DNA of 9,956 nt from Candidatus Aenigmatarchaeota archaeon. Its GTDB lineage: Archaea; Aenigmatarchaeota; Aenigmatarchaeia; QMZP01; JAUXAV01. Under the pieces are notes generated by a model. It did no database searches. It saw nothing but the letters and a program-made list of their open reading frames with translations, and had not been told where the DNA came from. The stretch's first letter is position 1, and every line of letters starts with the position of its first letter. Positions 1 through 7,025 of this stretch are shown piece by piece. The translations under genes were made by a program, and so were the position numbers. The stretch is taken from the NCBI GenBank assembly GCA_030619735.1, contig JAUXAV010000027.1, positions 1 through 9,956 of the forward strand. The letters run 5' to 3'.

Positions 1-9
1 GGGCATAAG

Positions 10-19
10 TTTAAATACT
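10..19. promoter_or_regulatory. A/T-rich TATA-like box, possible divergent promoter
   Basis: TTTAAATACT occurs here and again exactly at 96-105, where it is well placed for the TrmB-like gene. Because TTTAAA is symmetrical, this copy could drive a leftward gene beginning outside the window. It could also be a second, more distal rightward promoter starting near base 40. The sequence does not decide which. Confidence 0.35.
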
Positions 20-42
20 TTATACCCACTATTGAGTGACAA

Positions 43-58
43 AAGCTTTATAAAGCTT
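43..58. promoter_or_regulatory. 16-bp perfect palindrome, candidate operator
   Basis: AAGCTTTATAAAGCTT reads identically on both strands, and its centre is itself TATA-like. It lies between two copies of TTTAAATACT, upstream of a gene for a DNA-binding regulator of the TrmB family. A dimeric regulator binding here, perhaps the TrmB-like protein controlling itself, is a reasonable inference. The element does not match the published TrmB sites I know. Confidence 0.4.
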
Positions 59-95
59 ACGCCTATAATGTAACTACCAAGCAATACATAATATA

Positions 96-105
96 TTTAA
101 ATACT
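96..105 (+). promoter_or_regulatory. TATA box of the TrmB-like gene
   Basis: TTTAAATACT is centred near base 100 in an A/T-rich stretch. A start of transcription about 25 bases downstream would fall near 125, just before the coding region. The mRNA would have a 4-base leader if TTG 129 is used, or about 19 bases if ATG 144 is used. Confidence 0.6.
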
Positions 106-143
106 CCAAACAAAAAATTAATATCGGGTTGAGAGTTGATAAA

Positions 144-935
144 ATGATTGCAAGCATACAGGTGCTGGATGCACTGAAGAGCATAGGCCTGAACCTATAC
201 GAAAGGAAGATTTTTGTAGCCCTGTTAGCAAAGGGAATCGCCACCGCGGGCGAGGTATCAGAAATAGCAAAGGTCCCCAGGTCCAGGAGCTATGATGTCC
301 TGGAATCCCTGGCAGACAAGGGCTTTATTATTCTCCAGCCCTCAAAGCCAATCAGGTACGTTGCCCTTGCTCCTAGGGATGCCCTGGAAAGGTCCAAGGA
401 GAACCTGAAGAGAAAGCACGAGGAAACAATAGACAGGATTGAAAGGCTCAAGAACTCTGAAATAGCAAAGGAGCTTGAAAACATATACAAGCAGGGCTTC
501 AGCCTTGTCCAGCCCTTTGAGATGACCGGGACCCTTAAGGGAAGGCATGCAATCAATCAGCAGCTAAACGCCCTTTTGAAGAAGGCAAAGAAGAGCGTAA
601 GCATAATGACAACCGAGGATGGCCTTAATGAGCTCTATTCAAGGCATTTCAAGACCCTGAAGAGGGCATCAAAGAAGGGGATAAAAATCAGGATACTTGC
701 ACCGGTTGCAGGGGGCAAGCCTGCCTCGGATTTCTCAACAGTCGCGGATATCAGGAGCATTGAAGCCCCCATGGGAAGGGTTGCAATAATAGATGATGAC
801 CATCTTGTCCTTGCCCTGACGGATGACAGGAAGGTCCATCAGACCCAGGACACGGCATTCTGGGCAAACTCAAACCATGCGACCTCTGACATACTATCCA
901 ACTTCTTTAGACAGGTCTGGAGCACCGCGAAATAA
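144..935 (+). CDS. TrmB-family transcriptional regulator
   Basis: A predicted DNA-binding regulator of about 263 residues. Residues ~8-70 form the winged helix-turn-helix typical of TrmB proteins, with the characteristic N-terminal pattern (GLNLYERKIFVALL) and a recognition-helix region around VPRSRSYDVLESL. A charged helix (~80-115), probably a coiled-coil dimer interface, follows. The C-terminal part (~125-263) resembles the ligand/phospholipase-D-like domain of this family (KSVSIMTTEDG, KIRILAPV, AIIDDDHLVLAL). Family members sense sugars or other metabolites and repress or activate transcription, but the ligand cannot be read here. An in-frame TTG at 129 would add five residues. I prefer ATG 144, which is preceded by GAGAGTTGAT, a partial match to the archaeal ribosome-binding consensus. 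The gene is followed by topA after 42 bases, with a separate promoter. Confidence 0.88.
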   Translation: MIASIQVLDALKSIGLNLYERKIFVALLAKGIATAGEVSEIAKVPRSRSYDVLESLADKGFIILQPSKPIRYVALAPRDALERSKENLKRKHEETIDRIERLKNSEIAKELENIYKQGFSLVQPFEMTGTLKGRHAINQQLNALLKKAKKSVSIMTTEDGLNELYSRHFKTLKRASKKGIKIRILAPVAGGKPASDFSTVADIRSIEAPMGRVAIIDDDHLVLALTDDRKVHQTQDTAFWANSNHATSDILSNFFRQVWSTAK

Positions 936-948
936 ACCGCACAATAAC

Positions 949-957
949 TTTTTATAC
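949..957 (+). promoter_or_regulatory. TATA box of topA
   Basis: TTTTTATAC is centred about 25 bases before the topA ATG at 978. No Shine-Dalgarno-like sequence lies between them. Transcription should begin at or next to the start codon, giving a leaderless mRNA. The box sits 13 bases after the stop of the TrmB-like gene. Confidence 0.65.
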
Positions 958-977
958 ACCATCCCAAATTAGATACT

Positions 978-3080
978 ATGCCTTACATACTGATAATAGC
1001 TGAGAAGCCCAATGCATCTGCCAAGATAGCATTTGCTCTGGCGGACACCAAGCCCGTGAAGAAAGATTACAGGGGCGTGCCCTACTATGAGCTCACCCAT
1101 AATGGGGAGAATATACTGGTGGGCTGCGCAGTGGGCCATCTGTTCACGCTTTCGGAGAAGGAGAAATCCTCTGGATGGAGCTATCCGGTTTCTGATGTTA
1201 CCTGGCTCCCGAGCTATACTGTGTCAAAATCATCCTTCTTTACCAAGAAGTACTTTGAGGCCCTGAAGAAGATATCAAAAGAGGCGGACACCTTTGTGAA
1301 CGGCTGCGACCTGGACAGGGAGGGGGAGCTCATATTCAGGAACGTGCTCCGGTTCATATGCGGCAGGCAGGACGCAAAAAGGATGTGTTTCTCCACCCTG
1401 ACAAAGCCGGACCTTATAGAGGCGTACGAGAATGCTTCCCCGCACCTGGACTTCGGCCTTGCAGAGGCAGGGGAAACCAGGCATTTCCTTGATTATTACT
1501 GGGGGATATCCCTTTCCCGCGCCTTAATCCTGGCCCTGAAGAAGGCAGGCGGGTATAAGACCCTCTCAACCGGAAGGGTGCAGGGCCCCACGCTCTCCAT
1601 ACTGGAGATGAGGCAGCAGGAAATCAATGCATTCATCCCAAAGCCGTTCTGGCTCCTCCAGATCATAGCCGATGCCAACGGGGAAGCCATAGAGGCCCTC
1701 CATGCAAAGGGCAGGTTCTGGGAGAAGAAAGAGGCCCAGGGGATTTTTGACAAATGCAAGGGCAGGCCGGCCATAGTGGAGGAGGTCAGGAAGGAGCAGT
1801 ACAAGCAGTATCCCTTCCCTCCATTTGACCTGACCAGCCTCCAGAGGGACGCATACATTAATTTCCATTATTCTCCAAAGCAGACCCTGGACATCGCCCA
1901 GACCCTTTATTCCCAGGCCCTTATCTCCTACCCCAGGACATCCAGCCAGAAGCTTCCCCCAAAGATAGGATACAGGAAAATCCTGGAGTCCCTGAAGAAG
2001 CAGAAGAACTATTCGGATTTCTGCAAGGCTCTTCTTTCAAAAACAAAACTCTGGCCCAGGGAGGGCAAGAAGCAGGACCCCGCCCACCCTGCCATCTACC
2101 CAACAGGCAACACCCCCGAGTCCCTGAACCCCTACCAGAAGAAAATCTATGACCTTATTGCCAAAAGGTTCTTATCCTGCTTTGCAGAGCCTGCTGTCCG
2201 GGAATCCATAAGGGCCCTTATAGATATCAACGGCGAAAAGTTCAAGGCCGATGGCGTCCGGACAGTCCAGGAGAACTGGATTGGCTTCTACAGGCCCTAT
2301 GTCAAATTCAAGGAGACCAGCCTTCCGGAGATGAAGCAAGGCCAGGAGCTGGAGGTGAAAAAGCTGGAAATCCAGGATAAGGAGACCCAGCCCCCCAAGA
2401 GGTTCACCCAGGCGTCCATACTGAAGGAAATGGAGTCGGAAAACCTGGGAACCAAAGCTACCCGTGCCAATATCCTCCAGACCCTGTATGACAGGGGCTA
2501 CATAATGGAAAGCTCCATACTGGTAACCCAATTAGGGGAATCCGTCATCAAGGCGCTCCAGGGGTTCTGCCCTGAGATAATCTCAGTGGAGCTCACCAGG
2601 GAGTTTGAAAGGGACATGGAGGAAATCCAGGAGGGAAAGAAGAAGAGGGAAGAGACGGTAATGAAATCACAGGAAACCCTTAAGAAAATCCTGGGCAAGT
2701 TCAAGGAGAACGAACTGAAGATAGGCCAGGAGCTCAAGAAGGGCGTGATAGAATCAGAGAAGCTCAAGAACATAGCAGGAAAATGCCCAAAGTGCGGCAA
2801 AGGGGATTTAAGGATAATATACTCCAAGGCAACCCACAAGAGATTCATGGCATGCAATGCATACCCGAAATGCAGGAACACCTTCTCCCTTCCCCAGAGG
2901 GGCAGCATAATGGTCCTGAGCGCCAAATGCAAGTGCGGGCTTAATCTGCTTTCTGTAAAGGGAGCCGGCAGGCGCCCCTGGAAGCTCTGCATCAAATGCG
3001 GCTTTGCCAAGAAGTTCAAGAAGAAGACAGCAGCGGAAAAGAAAGCGCCCGAGAAAAAGCCGGCGGCTAAAACAGCTTGA
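978..3080 (+). CDS. topA: DNA topoisomerase I (type IA), archaeal form
   Basis: Relaxes negatively supercoiled DNA by single-strand breakage and passage through a 5'-phosphotyrosine intermediate. The 700-residue protein begins with the TOPRIM domain (LIIAEKPNASAKIAFAL, residues ~4-20). The metal-binding DxDxxxE-type motif is intact (Asp111, Asp113, Glu117). The catalytic tyrosine is Tyr318 in SYPRTSSQ, with Arg320 beside it, matching the family. Two zinc knuckles follow: Cys603, 606, 626, 632, and Cys651, 653, 671, 674. The second starts with an unusually tight C-x-C. The tail (~679-700) is rich in lysine and alanine and probably helps bind DNA. There is no helicase domain, so this is not reverse gyrase. 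The zinc knuckles and N-terminus favour archaeal TopA over topoisomerase III. Its last 14 bases overlap the convergent radB gene. Confidence 0.96.
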   Translation: MPYILIIAEKPNASAKIAFALADTKPVKKDYRGVPYYELTHNGENILVGCAVGHLFTLSEKEKSSGWSYPVSDVTWLPSYTVSKSSFFTKKYFEALKKISKEADTFVNGCDLDREGELIFRNVLRFICGRQDAKRMCFSTLTKPDLIEAYENASPHLDFGLAEAGETRHFLDYYWGISLSRALILALKKAGGYKTLSTGRVQGPTLSILEMRQQEINAFIPKPFWLLQIIADANGEAIEALHAKGRFWEKKEAQGIFDKCKGRPAIVEEVRKEQYKQYPFPPFDLTSLQRDAYINFHYSPKQTLDIAQTLYSQALISYPRTSSQKLPPKIGYRKILESLKKQKNYSDFCKALLSKTKLWPREGKKQDPAHPAIYPTGNTPESLNPYQKKIYDLIAKRFLSCFAEPAVRESIRALIDINGEKFKADGVRTVQENWIGFYRPYVKFKETSLPEMKQGQELEVKKLEIQDKETQPPKRFTQASILKEMESENLGTKATRANILQTLYDRGYIMESSILVTQLGESVIKALQGFCPEIISVELTREFERDMEEIQEGKKKREETVMKSQETLKKILGKFKENELKIGQELKKGVIESEKLKNIAGKCPKCGKGDLRIIYSKATHKRFMACNAYPKCRNTFSLPQRGSIMVLSAKCKCGLNLLSVKGAGRRPWKLCIKCGFAKKFKKKTAAEKKAPEKKPAAKTA

Positions 3081-3756
3081 ACCCGCTCGGCTTTATGCCG
3101 TCCTGCGTAATCAGAAATTTAACTGACCTGCCTTCACATAATGACCTGTGTTTGGTCAGGACTGCTTTCCTTTCTGATGTCTTGTCTGTCTTTTCCACGA
3201 AAACCAGCACCTTGGACCAGTATTTCAGGGAATCCCCTCCTATAACCTCGCTCTTCCCTGTCTCCCAGTTCTTATAGGTATGGGCGGTTATCAGCACTGG
3301 AATGCCCTTTACCCTTGCCAATCTTGACAACATGGAAAGCTGCCTGCTCAGCTCCTTGTTAGCCCGGGGCATCAATACCCTGCCCTCCTGCTCAGCGCAC
3401 TCCAATCTATAAAGAGCAACAGCAGAATCCAGAATAACCAGGTCAGGATTCTTCCCCTGCAAATCCTTTATTGCCCTGCCCTGCTCCTTAAAATCCAAGG
3501 GCTCTGAAAGGGTTATCCTGTTAAGGGCAGCCTCCACATCAGGCGTCAGCTGCCTGAGCCTGTCCAGGGAGAAGCCCCCCTCTGTATCTATAAAGACCAC
3601 AGAGCCCCCCTGCTTCACGCACTCCAGGCTTGCCAGCAGGCAGAGATTGGTCTTTCCTGTCCCCGGCGCCCCGTAGAAATTAGTGACAGCCTTCCTTTCC
3701 AGCCCATTCATAAGGGAGTGTAATGGCTCGGGGAGCCTGAGATTACTTTTATCCAT
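3067..3756 (-). CDS. radB: RadB, RecA/RadA-family recombinase paralogue
   Basis: A 229-residue RecA-fold ATPase lacking the N-terminal helix-hairpin-helix domain of RadA, as expected for RadB, an archaeal accessory protein of homologous recombination. Walker A is GAPGTGKT (residues 29-36) and Walker B is LVILD (106-110). The VALYRLE stretch just after Walker B and the NKELSRQLSMLSRLA helix (~133-147) are hallmarks of RadB. The usual polar sensor segment reads ITAHTY (~156-161) here. The ATG start fits a TATA-like TTTTTAAAT about 25 bases upstream, so the mRNA is probably leaderless. It is co-directional with the preceding coiled-coil gene, 36 bases away, and convergent with topA. A generic KaiC/RadA-like ATPase is the alternative, but size and motifs favour RadB. 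Confidence 0.9.
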   Translation of the reverse strand: MDKSNLRLPEPLHSLMNGLERKAVTNFYGAPGTGKTNLCLLASLECVKQGGSVVFIDTEGGFSLDRLRQLTPDVEAALNRITLSEPLDFKEQGRAIKDLQGKNPDLVILDSAVALYRLECAEQEGRVLMPRANKELSRQLSMLSRLARVKGIPVLITAHTYKNWETGKSEVIGGDSLKYWSKVLVFVEKTDKTSERKAVLTKHRSLCEGRSVKFLITQDGIKPSGFKLF

Positions 3757-3775
3757 AACCTCTTTTTGGAACCAA

Positions 3776-3786
3776 AATTTAAAAAT
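3776..3786 (-). promoter_or_regulatory. TATA box of radB, also a T-rich end for the upstream gene
   Basis: On the minus strand this reads TTTTTAAATTT, centred about 25 bases before the radB ATG. It lies only a few bases after the stop codon of the coiled-coil gene. The run of T could therefore also act as an archaeal-type T-rich terminator for that gene. Confidence 0.55.
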
Positions 3787-3792
3787 AGACCC

Positions 3793-4551
3793 TCAGTGCT
3801 TCCAGCCCCTGTATTCCCCGGCTTCTATCCTGCCGGAACCCCTCCTTGCACCCCTAAGGGACTTTGCAAGCCTGCCCCTGTACAGGAACAGAATAACGAT
3901 TATGATGCCTATCACGATGCCCACGCCAAGCTGGGCTGAACCCCCTCCGGCAACCTGCCCTGTAAGCTGGGTATTGGTCTCCTCCAGCTCCTGTGATTTC
4001 TCCCTGAGCTTCCCCAGCTCTTCCTCCAGCCCTGTCAGGTTCTGCTGGTATTCGGAAATCTCCGCAATCCTGCCCTGCAGATTCTCCTTTGTATCATTGA
4101 GCTCCTGGCTTATGCTTTCTGTCATCTCCTGAAGCTCCTCCTTTATCTCCTGCAGGTCCTGCATGCTCTGTATGTCCCCGAGCGGCGGGACAACCCTTAT
4201 GGTTATATCTGACAATATATCATCTGATGCAATGCCTCCCTCATATTCCCCTACCTCTGCATCCTCAGGTATGTCTATGGTGACCTTGACCGCATCTATC
4301 CAGGCATCCTGGCTAAAGTAGTGGGTGTTCAGCTTGGCCTCCCCGAACATTATCCAGTTGTCCAGGTCGCCGTATACAAAAAGGTCCTTATCACTGGCAT
4401 GTATGTAGAGCAGTACAAGAGGGAACTCCAGGATGCTGCCCTGCTCCATTATGAGTGTTATCTCCTCCTGGTCCTCATGGACATCAGCAGCACTTACAGA
4501 TACTGACAGGAGCAAAACCCCCACCAGAAAAACCAAACCCAACCTTTTCAT
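3793..4551 (-). CDS. Secreted, membrane-anchored coiled-coil protein of unknown function
   Basis: I do not recognise the family. The 252-residue protein has a clear architecture. A Sec-type signal peptide spans residues 1-22 (Lys-Arg, then a hydrophobic core, then SVSA-A before the mature DVHEDQEE). A strand-rich acidic domain (~23-122) looks like an extracellular beta-sandwich. A long glutamate-, leucine- and glutamine-rich coiled coil spans ~126-196. A GGGSA linker, one hydrophobic membrane helix (~207-224) and a short basic tail with many arginines complete it. The protein should stand on the outer face of the membrane on a stalk, with its tail inside. Two N-x-T sequons (NDT, NLT) fall in the stalk. 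A TATA-like TTTATAAA lies about 26 bases upstream of the ATG, implying a leaderless mRNA. It is divergent from the GGCT-fold gene. Possible roles are cell-surface structure or adhesion, both guesses. Confidence 0.8.
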   Translation of the reverse strand: MKRLGLVFLVGVLLLSVSVSAADVHEDQEEITLIMEQGSILEFPLVLLYIHASDKDLFVYGDLDNWIMFGEAKLNTHYFSQDAWIDAVKVTIDIPEDAEVGEYEGGIASDDILSDITIRVVPPLGDIQSMQDLQEIKEELQEMTESISQELNDTKENLQGRIAEISEYQQNLTGLEEELGKLREKSQELEETNTQLTGQVAGGGSAQLGVGIVIGIIIVILFLYRGRLAKSLRGARRGSGRIEAGEYRGWKH

Positions 4552-4573
4552 ACAATAAATTATCAGTTTAAGG

Positions 4574-4581
4574 TTTATAAA
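4574..4581 (-). promoter_or_regulatory. TATA box of the coiled-coil surface protein gene
   Basis: TTTATAAA is centred about 26 bases before the minus-strand ATG at 4551. It is half of a divergent promoter, with the opposite box 34 bases away at 4616-4623. Control of the two genes could be linked. Confidence 0.6.
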
Positions 4582-4615
4582 ACTATTGGAGCCCTTACAA
4601 AGCCAGTACTAGGTA

Positions 4616-4623
4616 TTTAAATA
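4616..4623 (+). promoter_or_regulatory. TATA box of the GGCT-fold gene
   Basis: TTTAAATA predicts a transcription start near base 4645. That is after the in-frame GTG at 4641 and just before ATG 4650, which favours the ATG as start codon. Confidence 0.55.
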
Positions 4624-4624
4624 T

Positions 4625-4640
4625 TACTAACTAAATAGTA
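4625..4640. promoter_or_regulatory. Inverted repeat TACTA-N6-TAGTA, candidate operator
   Basis: TACTA at 4625-4629 and TAGTA at 4636-4640 form a perfect 5-base inverted repeat between the TATA box and the start codon. A bound protein there would block transcription. The half-sites TACT and AGTA match the halves of the known TrmB site (TACTNNNAGTA), but the spacing is 8 rather than 3. The TrmB-like protein at 144-935 is a candidate binder. Confidence 0.3.
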
Positions 4641-4649
4641 GTGATAAAA

Positions 4650-5564
4650 ATGGAGCCCCTATCCGAATATGAAAGGGAACCCGGTATGTACCCTTACCCC
4701 AGACCCAAGACCAGCTATCTGCTGGCTGAAACAGAGGGTGGCATTGTCCTGGCACTCCATCCTGCTGGTCCAGGCCCCGCCGGCATTCTTGAATCCGAGC
4801 TGGATTCCGGGAAGAAAATCAATAAGGTTCTATACGAGCTTAAGGCATCACCCCTAGAGAAAAGGATACCCGTTGTAGGTTACGGCTCGAATGCAAACCC
4901 GACTGTACTAACCAGGAAGTTCAGAAGGCGTGGATTACCAATAAATATGCCTGTCTTCAAGGGTTCTGCAAGGGGATTTGACATTGTTTACAGCGCTTAT
5001 GTATCCAAGGCATTTTCCATACCCGCACAGGCCGTTCACTCAGAGGGGACAGAGCCCGAGGTTTGGCTGACCCTCCTGGATGAGGAACAATTAATAGCCA
5101 TGCACGATACTGAAGGTCTGAAGAAGGGAACTTATTTTCTTGGCTTGATGCCCTTCATGGCTGAAAACAACACAGAGCTGAACGTATTCTGTTACTTCGG
5201 GGGCTCAGGGGGAACCTTTACAGACCCGGAAAAAGACGAGCCCATAGCACTGGCATCCTCCGGATATAAGGGAGATGGGAATTTGGTGGTGGTAAGGGAC
5301 TTCATACCAGTGGACGCTAAAAACAGGCGGTTTGGGGAGAGGACGCAAAAGGAGATGATGAACAGATTCAATGAAATATCACTGGGCGAATTCAGCGAAC
5401 CCATATATGAGAGTCCCGGCGTCCTAACCGAATGGGGAAAAGAAAACCGCCTGCCTTTCAATGACCACCTGAAGGAAAAGTACGGGAGGGTTTTACCAAT
5501 CAATACCGAGAGGGTGGAAAGCCCTTATGAAGCGAGCTCCCTCAAAAAACTGGGAGATTTCTAA
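4650..5564 (+). CDS. Gamma-glutamylcyclotransferase (GGCT/AIG2)-fold protein
   Basis: The family cleaves gamma-glutamyl amides by intramolecular cyclisation, releasing 5-oxoproline. The substrate here is unknown. Numbering from GTG 4641 (subtract three for ATG 4650), residues 81-87 are YGSNANP, the substrate-binding YGSN loop. Residues ~140-165 (EVWLTLLDEE then HDTEGLKKGTY) closely match human GGCT around its catalytic glutamate (DEVWGVVW then DEQEGVKSGMY), making Glu158 the likely catalytic residue. At ~300 residues it is much longer than usual. It carries about 75 N-terminal residues with a Pro/Tyr-rich start and an extended C-terminal region. ATG 4650 is preferred over GTG 4641 because it follows GTGATAAAA and fits the TATA box spacing. 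The gene lies 51 bases before an ATP-grasp ligase, a suggestive partner. The fold assignment is firm, the reaction less so. Confidence 0.82.
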   Translation: MEPLSEYEREPGMYPYPRPKTSYLLAETEGGIVLALHPAGPGPAGILESELDSGKKINKVLYELKASPLEKRIPVVGYGSNANPTVLTRKFRRRGLPINMPVFKGSARGFDIVYSAYVSKAFSIPAQAVHSEGTEPEVWLTLLDEEQLIAMHDTEGLKKGTYFLGLMPFMAENNTELNVFCYFGGSGGTFTDPEKDEPIALASSGYKGDGNLVVVRDFIPVDAKNRRFGERTQKEMMNRFNEISLGEFSEPIYESPGVLTEWGKENRLPFNDHLKEKYGRVLPINTERVESPYEASSLKKLGDF

Positions 5565-5586
5565 TCAATATTTAAGCCGGCCGCCT

Positions 5587-5600
5587 CTATAAACTATAAA
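5587..5600 (+). promoter_or_regulatory. Tandem TATA boxes of the ATP-grasp ligase gene
   Basis: CTATAAA is repeated head to tail (5587-5593 and 5594-5600). The first copy is centred about 25 bases before the ATG at 5616, predicting a leaderless transcript. A G/C-rich GCCGGCCGCC lies immediately upstream. A separate promoter here means the ligase need not depend on the GGCT-fold gene for expression. Confidence 0.6.
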
Positions 5601-5615
5601 CATCAGGGCGGTATA

Positions 5616-7025
5616 ATGCATGTCAAAGACCTGGAAGACTTGAAATCCGTTTTCAAGGAAATAAAAAAACCCGTAGTAGGCATAGGGGTCAATGCCTTCA
5701 ACCGGCTGGGGCCCCAGGAATTCATTCCCGATTACAGAATAGCATGCCTCAATTACACCAAAGACACAAAACTTATAGAAAGGGACATAAAGGTAACGAG
5801 CCTTGAGAAAATCCTGGGAAGGAAGCCGGAGGGGAGGACGAACTCTGCCACTATTCTAAAACACGAAAGCATAAGGAGAATATTCAATTCCCTTCCGGAG
5901 AAACCGGCGCTTATAATATACAAGGTTGGAAGGAAAATCCAGGAGATGTGCAAAAGGAACGGCTGGTTAATAATCGGCCAGCCAGGGCTTCGCAAAAAAC
6001 TGGAGGACAAGATATTCTTCAGGAAGTTTTTAATGAAATCAGGAATACCACCCATACCAGGCACAATAGCAGGGTCAGAAGAAATGAAATACCAAGAGCT
6101 TTCCTCAAGGTATGGACCAGCCCTGGTCCTGCAGCTCCCGGACAGCAGCGGGGGAAAGGGGACCTTCTTCATAAATTCTAAGAAGGATATGGAAAGGGCA
6201 AGGGAAAGGATAAGAAAAAAGGCAGGAGATATAGAAGTTGTGGTAACAAAATTCATAACAGGTCCCTCACCAAGCCTGACAGCTTGTGTAACCAGGTACG
6301 GTATATTCTGCACAAACCTCCAGTATCAGCTCCTGGACATACCAGAGTGCACAAACCCGGATGTGGGCTCAGGTATCTTTTGCGGCCATGACTGGACCTC
6401 TGCCAGGAACATACCCCAGAGTATCCAGCAAAAGGCAATAGGATACACCATGAAGATGGGAAAGACCCTGAAAGACCTGGAATACAGGGGCATATTCAGC
6501 CTTGACATGGTCCTGGACAGCAAAAGCGGAAAACTGTATATAGTGGAATGCAACCCCAGGCTTGTGGGCTCTTTCCCCACCCTGACAATGGCGCAGCTTG
6601 CCGGGGGGGAGATTCCCATAATGGCTTTGCACATCCTGGAATTCCTGGAGGCTGGATGCAAAATCCCAAGGCAAGTAAATAAAAAAATGCAGGGGAAAAA
6701 GACCGGCTCACATATCATTCTGTATAACAAATTCAATTGCAACGGAACAAACAAAGGGGAACTGAAGCCGGGAATATACGAATTATCCAAAGGCAGGCTT
6801 GTATTCAAAAGACCCTCCTATGACCTCAGGGACCTGAAAACAGAGGAGGAATTCCTGCTAACGGACGGGATTCCTTTCAAAAACAGGGTATTCAAGCCCC
6901 ATGAAAGGATTTTAAGAATAGTAAGCCTTCACAGGATAATAGACAAAAAGACTTTTAGGCTCAATTCCTGGGCATCCGAAAGGGTCAAAAACATATACAG
7001 GGCACTCAAAATGGAAAGATACTAA
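5616..7025 (+). CDS. ATP-grasp carboxylate-amine ligase
   Basis: Members join a carboxylate to an amine or thiol through an acyl-phosphate, using ATP. This 469-residue protein has a pre-ATP-grasp N-terminal domain (~18-125). The ATP-grasp domain proper begins at the LEDKIFFRKFLMKSGIPPIPG segment (~129-149), with the glycine-rich loop SSGGKGT (177-183) and an FITGPSPS strand (~213-220). The metal- and phosphate-binding set is Asp297 in FSLDMVLD and Glu311, Asn313 and Arg315 in VECNPR, all intact, so the enzyme should be active. A C-terminal extension (~360-469) is strand-rich (ILYNKFNCNG, KPGIYELSKGRLVF) and occurs in some peptide- or amino-acid-ligating members. The substrate is not identifiable. 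It follows a GGCT-fold gene and converges on an FGase-like gene whose stop codon begins at the next base. Carbamoyl-phosphate-synthase-like or D-Ala-D-Ala-like annotations would be over-specific. Confidence 0.85.
   Translation: MHVKDLEDLKSVFKEIKKPVVGIGVNAFNRLGPQEFIPDYRIACLNYTKDTKLIERDIKVTSLEKILGRKPEGRTNSATILKHESIRRIFNSLPEKPALIIYKVGRKIQEMCKRNGWLIIGQPGLRKKLEDKIFFRKFLMKSGIPPIPGTIAGSEEMKYQELSSRYGPALVLQLPDSSGGKGTFFINSKKDMERARERIRKKAGDIEVVVTKFITGPSPSLTACVTRYGIFCTNLQYQLLDIPECTNPDVGSGIFCGHDWTSARNIPQSIQQKAIGYTMKMGKTLKDLEYRGIFSLDMVLDSKSGKLYIVECNPRLVGSFPTLTMAQLAGGEIPIMALHILEFLEAGCKIPRQVNKKMQGKKTGSHIILYNKFNCNGTNKGELKPGIYELSKGRLVFKRPSYDLRDLKTEEEFLLTDGIPFKNRVFKPHERILRIVSLHRIIDKKTFRLNSWASERVKNIYRALKMERY

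Noticed and set aside
2498..3019. Open minus-strand frame opposite the 3' part of topA
   Set aside because: The topA reading is confirmed here by zinc-knuckle cysteines. The antisense product is an implausible Ser/Leu/Phe-rich chain.
978..3080. Reverse gyrase or topoisomerase III
   Set aside because: There is no helicase domain, which rules out reverse gyrase. The N-terminal sequence and C-terminal zinc knuckles fit archaeal topoisomerase I better than topoisomerase III.
5753..6313. Open minus-strand frame of 186 codons inside the ATP-grasp ligase
   Set aside because: It lies entirely opposite the conserved ATP-grasp core, and its own product has no recognisable domain.
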